DNA of 12,150 bases from Oscillospiraceae bacterium. Lineage in GTDB: Bacteria > Bacillota > Clostridia > Oscillospirales > Oscillospiraceae. Below the pieces are notes generated by a model. That model was not told the DNA's origin, did no database searches, and worked only from the letters and a program-made list of their open reading frames with translations. Position numbers and translations under genes: made by a program. Where the stretch lies: contig JAFVAS010000216.1 in assembly GCA_017480395.1 (NCBI GenBank), positions 1 to 12,150 on the forward strand, read 5' to 3'. Positions within the stretch are counted from its first letter, which is position 1; each line of letters begins with the position of its first letter. Shown here one piece after another: positions 7,365-12,150 of the stretch.

Positions 7365-8910
7365 TGCTCTCCACCTCCCTCTTCTCCTCCAATTCCTCGT
7401 GGAAATCCGGGTTGTACTCGCCGCCCAGGGCGCAGGCCAGAACCTGCTCCCGGGTCAGGGCAGGATTGATGGCCAGCTGAGCGGTCTTCTTACCCTCAAA
7501 GATGGTGATGACGCTGTCGCACACGCCCATGATCTCCTCGATCTCGGAGGAGACGACGATGATGGCCATGCCCTGCTTGGCAAGGTCGGACAGGATGCCG
7601 TAGATCTCCGACTTGGAGCCCACGTCGATGCCGCGGGTGGGTGCGTCCACGATGAGCACCTTGGGGGTCATGGTCAGCCACTTGGCAAGCACGACCTTCT
7701 GCTGGTTGCCGCCGGAGAGGTTGCCCACGGCCTGGCGGATGGAGGGCGTCTTGGTGCGCATGGCGGTGACGTAGTGGTCGGCGTCGTCCCGCTGCTTCTT
7801 GCGGTTGATGACGCCCGCGGTGGCCAGCTGATCCAGCTTGACGACGGTGGCGTTGAGCAGGATGGACAGGGGCAGGGCCAGGCCCTCCTTCTTCCGGTCC
7901 TCGGTGCAGAAGCCGATGCCCGCCTTGATGGCGGCGGCGGGGTTGCCGCCGTGGAGCCGATTGCCGTCCACCAGCACCTCGCCGGACTCGTAGTGATCCA
8001 CGCCGAAGACGGCGCGCATGATCTCGCTGCGGCCGGCGCCCACCAGACCGAAGAAGCCCACGACCTCGCCCTTGCGGACGGTGAAGGAGATGTCCTGGAA
8101 CACGCCCTTGCGGGTCAGGTTCTTGACCTCCAGCATGGGGGTGGTGATCTCGGCGGGCTCCTTGACGTAGAGGTTCTCCAGCGGGCGGCCGATCATGTTG
8201 GCGATCAGCTCCTCCTGGGTGAACTCGTCCTTGTTCTTGGAGATGATGTTCTGGCCGTCGCGGATGACGGTGATGCGGTCGGAGAGGAACATGACCTCGT
8301 CCAGCTTGTGGCTGATGTAGATGATGGCGATGTTCTTGTCCACCAGCTTCTTGATGACGTTGAACAGCGTCTCGGTCTCCGACTCGGAGAGGGAGGACGT
8401 GGGCTCGTCCATGATAATGAGCCGGGCGTTGCGCGTCAGGGCGCGGCCGATCTCGATCATCTGCTGCTGGCCGACGCTGAGGTCACCGGCGATGGTCTTG
8501 GCGGAGATGGGCATCTCCAGCTCCTGCAAAATCTCGGTGGCCTTGGCGTAAAGGGTCTTGTGATCGACCACGCCGCCCTTCATGGGCAAGTTGCCGATGA
8601 ACAGGTTTTTGGCCACGTCCAGCTGCGGCGCGATGGAAAGCTCCTGATAGACGCAGGAGACGCCGGCGGCGATGGCCTCGGTGGTGGAACCGAAGTTGAC
8701 GGTCTTGCCGTCGATTTTGTAATCACCGCCGTCACGGGCGTGAACGCCGGTCATTACCTTAATCAATGTGGACTTGCCTGCGCCGTTCTCGCCGCACAGG
8801 GAGTGAACCTCGCCCTCTCGAATGTCGAAAGAGACGCCGTCCAACGCCCGCACGCCGGGGAACAGCTTGACAATGCCCTGGAGCTCGATGAAAGTATCCC
8901 CTCTACTCAA
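7357..8910 (-). CDS. RbsA/MglA-type sugar ABC importer ATPase with two nucleotide-binding domains
   Basis: 517 residues from a TTG start; the duplicated ATPase that powers import through the two permeases. Domain 1 is canonical: Walker A GENGAGKST (about 40-48), Q-loop YQE (about 88-90), signature LSVGQQQ (about 144), Walker B LIIMDEPTS (about 164-172), switch SHK (about 200). Domain 2 is degenerate: Walker A GLVGAGRSE (about 288-296, Arg for Lys, usual in this family), signature LSGGNQQK (about 398), Walker B LIVDAPTRGID with Ala at about 423 where most relatives have the catalytic Glu, and SSE instead of the switch His. The TTG at 8910 is preferred over the GTG at 8919 because the only Shine-Dalgarno, AGGGGG (8924-8919), overlaps that GTG and sits eight bases from the TTG. 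First gene of the operon. Confidence 0.93.
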   Translation of the reverse strand: MSRGDTFIELQGIVKLFPGVRALDGVSFDIREGEVHSLCGENGAGKSTLIKVMTGVHARDGGDYKIDGKTVNFGSTTEAIAAGVSCVYQELSIAPQLDVAKNLFIGNLPMKGGVVDHKTLYAKATEILQELEMPISAKTIAGDLSVGQQQMIEIGRALTRNARLIIMDEPTSSLSESETETLFNVIKKLVDKNIAIIYISHKLDEVMFLSDRITVIRDGQNIISKNKDEFTQEELIANMIGRPLENLYVKEPAEITTPMLEVKNLTRKGVFQDISFTVRKGEVVGFFGLVGAGRSEIMRAVFGVDHYESGEVLVDGNRLHGGNPAAAIKAGIGFCTEDRKKEGLALPLSILLNATVVKLDQLATAGVINRKKQRDDADHYVTAMRTKTPSIRQAVGNLSGGNQQKVVLAKWLTMTPKVLIVDAPTRGIDVGSKSEIYGILSDLAKQGMAIIVVSSEIEEIMGVCDSVITIFEGKKTAQLAINPALTREQVLACALGGEYNPDFHEELEEKREVESNG

Positions 8911-8916
8911 GCTCTG

Positions 8917-8924
8917 CACCCCCT
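8917..8924 (-). promoter_or_regulatory. Ribosome binding site deciding a TTG start for the ATPase
   Basis: AGGGGGTG is the only Shine-Dalgarno-like run before the ATPase. The in-frame GTG (8919-8917) lies inside it and so cannot be served by it; the TTG at 8910 has normal spacing. Confidence 0.6.
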
Positions 8925-8982
8925 AAACTTTTCTCAGTAGACGCCGCGCCGAATCACGGGTCGGCCAATCTTCTGTTCGTCC

Positions 8983-9011
8983 ATTATACCCCAGGCATAG
9001 GGAAAAAGCAA
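8983..9011 (-). promoter_or_regulatory. Promoter of the ABC import operon
   Basis: Reading leftward, a perfect TATAAT (8988-8983) has TTGCTT (9011-9006, 3 of 6) 17 bases upstream. An A-rich tract, GAAAGAAAAAAAGG at about 9042-9029, lies further upstream and could act as an UP element. Transcription would start near 8976, giving a leader of about 65 bases with a small GCCGA/TCGGC hairpin (8948-8965) and the ribosome binding site. Confidence 0.65.
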
Positions 9012-9103
9012 GCACAATCACCATTCTGTGCCTTTTTTTCTTTCGATATTTTGTGCATTGCAAACACCAAACGGCAACATTTTGTCCCCGATCGGGCAAA
9101 AGC

Positions 9104-9137
9104 AACCCCGGAGGCATACCGAAACGCCTTCGGGGTT
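9104..9137 (-). terminator. Terminator after the tandem C39-like genes
   Basis: Twelve-bp stem: AACCCCG plus GAGGC (9104-9115) with GCCTT plus CGGGGTT (9126-9137), one G-T pair, ten-base loop. It begins 19 bases past the stop of the C39-like gene at 9157. On the minus strand it is followed by GCTTTTGC, an imperfect T run. Confidence 0.75.
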
Positions 9138-9156
9138 ATATTTTGTGACGATCCGA

Positions 9157-10155
9157 TTATGCCACGGACAGGGCGCACACGCCGATGAGCCGATCGACCA
9201 GCGCCGCGGTGCCCCACCCCTCTGCGGTCTGCGCCGCGCTGGCGGGATCGTGGACGACAAAGCCCTCGTCGCCGTAGCCGGTGACGACGACATAGCGATC
9301 CCATGCCTCCGGCTCCTCGGCGGTCAGATAGCAGATCAGCACCGCCCCCTCCCGCAGGGCGTCCCGCATGGCCTGGGCGGAGCGCTCCAGCTCCCGGGCG
9401 GAGAGGCCGAAGGCGGCGCTGCCCTGGGTCATCAGGCTCCAGGTGGTGCCCACGGTGAGGTTGAAGTAGCCGTTCTGCTCGGCGTAGGCGGCCACCGCGT
9501 CGGGGGTGTACGCCTCGTCCCCGGTGAGGGCCAGGGCCGCCATGGACAGGCAGGTGGGGCCGTCCCCGGTCAGGGCCAGGGCCCCGGGGCCGTAGCTGGC
9601 ATAGCCCCAGCGCAGGTCATATTGGTAGAGGGCGGGAACGCCGCCGGAGAGCTCCTGCGTCAGATCGACGGCCAGACGGGCGCTGTGCAGCTCGGGATAG
9701 TAGTAGACATAATTCAGCGTCTCCCCGTTGTCCTCCGCCAGCGCCCGCAGGGCGTCGGGGTAGGTATCCCGGTCGGTGCGGATTTTTTCCAGCTTCTCCT
9801 CGTCGGTCAGGCGCTCCTCCTCGATCAGGGCCAGGGCGGCGGTTCCCCCGGGGCTATCCGCCAGGGCGGAGTAGCTCCGCTGCGCCACGGATCGCACCAG
9901 GCCGATCCCCCGCCCCACCGCGACAACGCCGACGATCAGGGCCAGGGCCAGACTGAGGAGCAAAAAGAGCTCCAGCGGGGAAAACCGCCGTTTTTTTCTG
10001 TCTGTCCGGCCTTCTCCCCGCCCGCTCCCCGCGGATGCGGGCCGCTTTTTCCGGGGACGGGGGACCTCCGGCGTGGGCTCCCGCTCCGTCTCCCGGGCGC
10101 GCCGCCGGGCCAATCGCTCGTCCAGATGGCGCTTGACCTCGTCCAGGTTCTCCAT
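9157..10155 (-). CDS. Membrane-anchored C39-like protein lacking catalytic Cys and His (putative pseudopeptidase)
   Basis: 332 residues. A basic cytoplasmic tail (about 1-58, rich in Arg/Lys, with RPRKKRP and RTDRKKRRF) precedes one membrane segment (about 61-81, LELFLLLSLALALIVGVV), so the rest should lie outside the cell. A helical region (KLEKIRTDRDTYPDALRAL, then NYVYYYP) leads to a Peptidase_C39_2-like domain starting at VPALYQYDLRWGYASYG. Compared with the next gene upstream, Gln178 and Asp303 are kept, but the Cys of GCGPTC is Asp198 (GDGPTC) and the His of GHFVVLWGY is Arg287 (DRYVVVTGY). It is therefore unlikely to be an active peptidase; a binding or regulatory role is an inference. 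The start at 10155 is chosen for GGGGGG-AG 8-11 bases upstream and for the acidic/basic ENLDEVKRHLDERL beginning; an in-frame ATG at 10203 has no such site and precedes the likely -10. Confidence 0.85.
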   Translation of the reverse strand: MENLDEVKRHLDERLARRRARETEREPTPEVPRPRKKRPASAGSGRGEGRTDRKKRRFSPLELFLLLSLALALIVGVVAVGRGIGLVRSVAQRSYSALADSPGGTAALALIEEERLTDEEKLEKIRTDRDTYPDALRALAEDNGETLNYVYYYPELHSARLAVDLTQELSGGVPALYQYDLRWGYASYGPGALALTGDGPTCLSMAALALTGDEAYTPDAVAAYAEQNGYFNLTVGTTWSLMTQGSAAFGLSARELERSAQAMRDALREGAVLICYLTAEEPEAWDRYVVVTGYGDEGFVVHDPASAAQTAEGWGTAALVDRLIGVCALSVA

Positions 10156-10188
10156 CGCCGCAAACTCCCCCCTTTCCCGCTGTGTCGT

Positions 10189-10217
10189 GTTATAGGATAC
10201 CATGCCAAAGCCAAATC
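10189..10217 (-). promoter_or_regulatory. Weak candidate promoter for the pseudopeptidase gene
   Basis: TATAAC (10194-10189, 5 of 6) lies about 34 bases before the ATG at 10155; the -35 position (GATTTG, 10217-10212) is poor. A palindrome TTGTACAA (10230-10237) lies just upstream. The gap to the preceding stop codon is 123 bases, and I see no terminator in it, so read-through from the upstream C39-like gene is also likely. Confidence 0.3.
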
Positions 10218-10278
10218 ATCAAGGGAAGTTTGTACAATGTGATGTAGAAAAATGTGCAGTAATTGTCCCATTTCTGGG

Positions 10279-11121
10279 TCATTCCACCCAAAACGCCCAG
10301 AGATTCTTGATCTGGCCCGACAGCTCCTCAAAGCGCCAGGCGCGCTCGCTGCGCTCCGGGCTGTTGGGGTCGTTGAGGCGGAAGGCCCCGTCCTCATAGC
10401 CCCAAAGCACCACAAAGTGTCCCCGGGTGGTAAAGTCCCCCGGCCCCATGGAGCAGATGATGGGGTGGCCCTGCTCCAGCTGGGCGGCCATCCGCAGCTC
10501 GTCCAGCGGCAGCTCCGCGCTGGTCAGGCCCAGCTGCGCGCAGCCAGAGCTCATCAGCGACCAGGCCGTGCCGGAGCCGGAGACATAGTAGCCCCCCTCC
10601 TCCGCCCACCGCGCCACATAGGCCGGGGTGAGGTCGGCGTTCCCCGTCAATGCCAGGGCCACCATGGACAGGCAGGTAGGGCCGCAGCCGGTGTAGCCGA
10701 TCAGGCCGTCGCCGTAGGGCAGATAGCCCCAACGCGCGTCCCATTGGATCAGCCGGGGCACCCCCTCCCCCGCCGCCTCGTCGGTCAGGTCGATCTCCGG
10801 GGTGTCGTCCTTCCGCAGGGGGTATAGGTAGACATAATCAATCGCCTCCCCGTTGTTCTCCGCCAAATCCATCAGATCCGCCGTATAGTCCTCCGGGTGG
10901 GCGCGGATGTAGTCCAGCTTGTCCGCCGCGCTCAGGGTCTGGGCGTTCTGCTCCCAGTCTCCGTCCTCCGCCGCCCGGGCCGTGGGGGGCGTGTGGCCCA
11001 AACCCTGGAGGAGCAGGAGGGCCGCCCCCAGCAGCACCGCCCCCGCCACCGCCCAGAAGACGCGGCCCAGCCACCGGACACCCCGCTCCGGCGGCCTTCT
11101 GTCCGTGCAGTCGTGATTCAT
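10279..11121 (-). CDS. Membrane-anchored C39-like cysteine peptidase
   Basis: 280 residues: a short cytoplasmic start (MNHDCTDRRPPERGVRW), one membrane segment (about 21-39, VFWAVAGAVLLGAALLLL), then an outside region. The region KLDYIRAHPEDYTADLMDL and IDYVYLYP matches its neighbour and precedes the papain-like domain: Gln126 in RLIQWDARWGY (oxyanion helper), Cys146 in TGCGPTCLSMV (nucleophile), His235 in GHFVVLWGY, Asp251 in LNDPNS. This matches Peptidase_C39_2 proteins, which are often secreted or membrane-bound in Firmicutes and mostly of unknown substrate. The start at 11121 is set by AAGGAG nine bases upstream; an in-frame ATG at 11184 would cover that site. It is followed by a related but catalytically altered gene, suggesting a duplication. 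No ABC exporter of the bacteriocin type adjoins it, so it is not a leader-peptide-cleaving exporter domain. Confidence 0.87.
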   Translation of the reverse strand: MNHDCTDRRPPERGVRWLGRVFWAVAGAVLLGAALLLLQGLGHTPPTARAAEDGDWEQNAQTLSAADKLDYIRAHPEDYTADLMDLAENNGEAIDYVYLYPLRKDDTPEIDLTDEAAGEGVPRLIQWDARWGYLPYGDGLIGYTGCGPTCLSMVALALTGNADLTPAYVARWAEEGGYYVSGSGTAWSLMSSGCAQLGLTSAELPLDELRMAAQLEQGHPIICSMGPGDFTTRGHFVVLWGYEDGAFRLNDPNSPERSERAWRFEELSGQIKNLWAFWVE

Positions 11122-11219
11122 ATGATTTCGCTCCTTTCGGTCTCCCCAAAGGATAAAACGCAAATGAAACCGAAACGTCGACAAAATGCATCAAACCGGC
11201 CTCTTTTTTTTGCCGCGAA

Positions 11220-11274
11220 AAAACCCAATCAAAACCCAACCGAAACCCAACCGAAACCGAACCATCACCGAACC
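11220..11274 (-). repeat. Five imperfect 11-bp direct repeats upstream of the C39-like genes
   Basis: Plus-strand units at 11220, 11231, 11242, 11253 and 11264: AAAACCCAATC, AAAACCCAACC, GAAACCCAACC, GAAACCGAACC, ATCACCGAACC. On the minus (gene) strand the consensus is GGTTSGGTTTC. The array ends 98 bases before the ATG of the C39-like gene. A related GTTTCGGTTTC occurs again nearer the gene (minus strand of about 11166-11176). An 11-bp direct-repeat period is what PhoB/OmpR-type regulators bind; that role is an inference. Confidence 0.8.
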
Positions 11275-11372
11275 CTAACCTTAGAAAGGGAGATGGAGAG
11301 AAAAAAAGAAACGAAAATGAACCCGCATACGGCAAGGGAGCCGGAAAGGACGAAGGAGGGAGGAAACACGAA

Positions 11373-11398
11373 CCCCCGACCTTTCGGCCGGGGGCTTT
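11373..11398 (-). terminator. GC-rich hairpin, probable terminator after pepF
   Basis: CCCCCG (11373-11378) pairs with CGGGGG (11389-11394), with an inner CC/GG pair. On the minus strand it lies about 72 bases past the pepF stop and is followed by TTCGTGTTT; on the plus strand it is followed by CTTTCT. Neither tail is a clean T run, so strength and direction are uncertain. Confidence 0.6.
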
Positions 11399-11399
11399 C

Positions 11400-11457
11400 T
11401 GTGCAAAAATCTGTGGACTGTGGAAACGTGCCTGTGGATTCTGTGGATTGTGGCCCG
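11400..11457. repeat. CTGTGGA heptamer cluster, DnaA-box-like
   Basis: CTGTGGA occurs at 11411, 11418, 11432 and 11441, with variants TGTGCAAAA at 11400 and TTGTGGC at 11448. Several are spaced by 7 or 14 bases. As nonamers, TGTGGATTC (11433) and TGTGGATTG (11442) match the reverse DnaA box TGTGGATAA in 7 of 9 positions. The cluster lies just past the pepF stop codon. Confidence 0.6.
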
Positions 11458-11466
11458 TGTCCCTGG

Positions 11467-12150
11467 TTACCGGGTCAACTCGTCCATCTCGTCGATGATC
11501 CGGTCGAAGAGCCGGAGGGCCTCGTCCACGGGCTGGGCGGTGGTCATGTCCACTCCGGCCCCCTTCAGCAGGTCGATGGGGGGCTGGGAGCTGCCGCTGC
11601 TCAGGAAGTGGAGATAGCGCTCCACGGCGCTGCTGCCCTCCTTCAGAATCTTCTGGGACAGGGCGATGGCGGCGGTGTAGCCGGTGGAGTACTGGTAGAC
11701 GTAGTAGTTATAGTAGAAATGGGGCATCCTGGCCCACTCCAGGGCGATCTGGTCGTCCACCACCATGTCGGGGCCAAAGTAGTCCTCGTTGAGCTGCTTG
11801 TACAGGGCGCACAGGGCCTCGGCGGTGACGCCCTCCCCGGCCTCGGTCAGCTGGTTGAGCTTCAGCTCGAACTCGGCAAACATGCACTGGCGGTACAGGG
11901 TGCCCTTGAACTGCTCCAGGAAGTGGTTGAGCAGATAGGCCCGCTGCCGCTTGTCGGTGGTGGTTTTCAGGAAGTACTCCATCAGCAGCGCCTCGTTGCA
12001 GGTGGAGGCGATCTCCGCCACGAAGATGACGTAGTTGGAGTAGACCGCCGGCTGGTGGGTGCAGGAGAGGTAGGTGTGGATGGAGTGGCCCATCTCGTGG
12101 ATCAGGGTGAAGACGTCGTCCAGGGTGCCGTGGAAGTTGAGCAGGATGAC
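11467..12150 (-). CDS. pepF: Oligoendopeptidase F, C-terminal part (5' end outside window)
   Basis: The frame is open to the right edge; the last 227 residues are visible, roughly the C-terminal third of the usual 600. It is an M3-family zinc metallopeptidase that cleaves short peptides in the cytoplasm. The zinc motif HEMGH is at visible residues 18-22, preceded by the family's conserved FHGTLDDVFTLI. The third zinc ligand, Glu46, lies in FVAEIASTCNE. Further marks are HTYLS, QPAVYSNYV and the conserved aromatic stretch HFYYNYYVYQYSTGY, which carries substrate-contacting Tyr/His residues. The C-terminus LFDRIIDEMDELTR is complete and ends in TAA. It is upstream of the C39-like pair on the same strand, but the 345-base gap with a hairpin argues against one operon. 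Confidence 0.95.
   Translation of the reverse strand, partial: VILLNFHGTLDDVFTLIHEMGHSIHTYLSCTHQPAVYSNYVIFVAEIASTCNEALLMEYFLKTTTDKRQRAYLLNHFLEQFKGTLYRQCMFAEFELKLNQLTEAGEGVTAEALCALYKQLNEDYFGPDMVVDDQIALEWARMPHFYYNYYVYQYSTGYTAAIALSQKILKEGSSAVERYLHFLSSGSSQPPIDLLKGAGVDMTTAQPVDEALRLFDRIIDEMDELTR

Larger units (their letters stand above)
11122..11466. other. Gene-free, AT-rich intergenic stretch with repeats
   Basis: Between the C39-like gene and pepF, both on the minus strand. From right to left it holds a CTGTGGA heptamer cluster, a GC-rich hairpin, a purine-rich plus strand, an 11-bp direct-repeat array, a run of eight T on the plus strand (11203-11210), and the leader of the C39-like gene. I find no convincing gene on either strand and no good TATAAT, so the promoter of the C39-like genes is not located. 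Confidence 0.75.

Noticed and set aside
4184..8910. Naming the importer an AI-2 (Lsr) system
   Set aside because: Gene order alone is shared by several sugar importers, and lsrF, lsrG, lsrK and lsrR are absent from the window.
4253..8940. Very long plus-strand open frames antisense to the whole import operon
   Set aside because: Their translations are Gly/His/Asp/Val-rich repeats with no recognisable family, and they mirror the GC-biased codons of the real minus-strand genes, all of which match known families.
11220..11274. A CRISPR array
   Set aside because: The units are 11 bp, directly abutting with no spacers, and no cas gene is present.
10838..11335. A minus-strand small protein starting in the repeat region
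   Set aside because: It runs out of frame into the C39-like gene, has no good ribosome binding site, and its repeated SVSVGFRLGF segment only reflects the 11-bp array.
11400..11457. A replication origin
   Set aside because: The boxes match DnaA sites only 7 of 9, and no dnaA, dnaN or other origin genes or AT-rich unwinding element lie nearby.

Overview
The window looks like a chromosomal segment of a high-GC anaerobic Firmicute, most likely from the Oscillospiraceae/Oscillospirales group. This is an inference from GC-rich coding sequence, strong AAGGAGG-like ribosome binding sites, an LASC lipobox on a solute-binding lipoprotein, and protein families typical of that group (ABC-F ATPase, RbsA-type sugar importer, C39-like proteins, PepF). 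No species marker such as rRNA is present. No CRISPR array, insertion sequence, tRNA or prophage gene was seen.

Left part, plus strand (1-4041). The 3' part of an ABC-F ATPase gene is cut by the left edge. A well-formed extended -10 promoter follows and drives a 12-TM major facilitator. After a 41-base hairpin comes an amidohydrolase with all its metal ligands and its own strong ribosome binding site. A strong terminator closes this side.

Middle part, minus strand (9011-4123). A promoter with a perfect TATAAT reads leftward into a four-gene import operon: RbsA-type double ATPase, permease, permease, solute-binding lipoprotein. The first three genes overlap, so they are translationally coupled. 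The lipoprotein sits after a 74-base gap that may hold its own promoter. A bidirectional hairpin with a UUCG loop ends the operon and faces the amidohydrolase terminator. The substrate is unknown, probably a sugar or sugar-like compound. The second ATPase site lacks its catalytic glutamate.

Right part, minus strand (12150-9104). The 3' third of an oligoendopeptidase F gene enters from the right edge. Then comes a 345-base AT-rich, gene-free stretch with a CTGTGGA heptamer cluster, a hairpin, a purine-rich run and five imperfect 11-bp direct repeats. Next are two tandem, related genes for membrane-anchored C39-like (papain-fold) proteins. The first keeps the Cys-His-Asp triad. The second has Asp in place of the Cys and Arg in place of the His, so it looks like a pseudopeptidase partner. 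This pair and the repeat array upstream of it are the most interesting part of the window.
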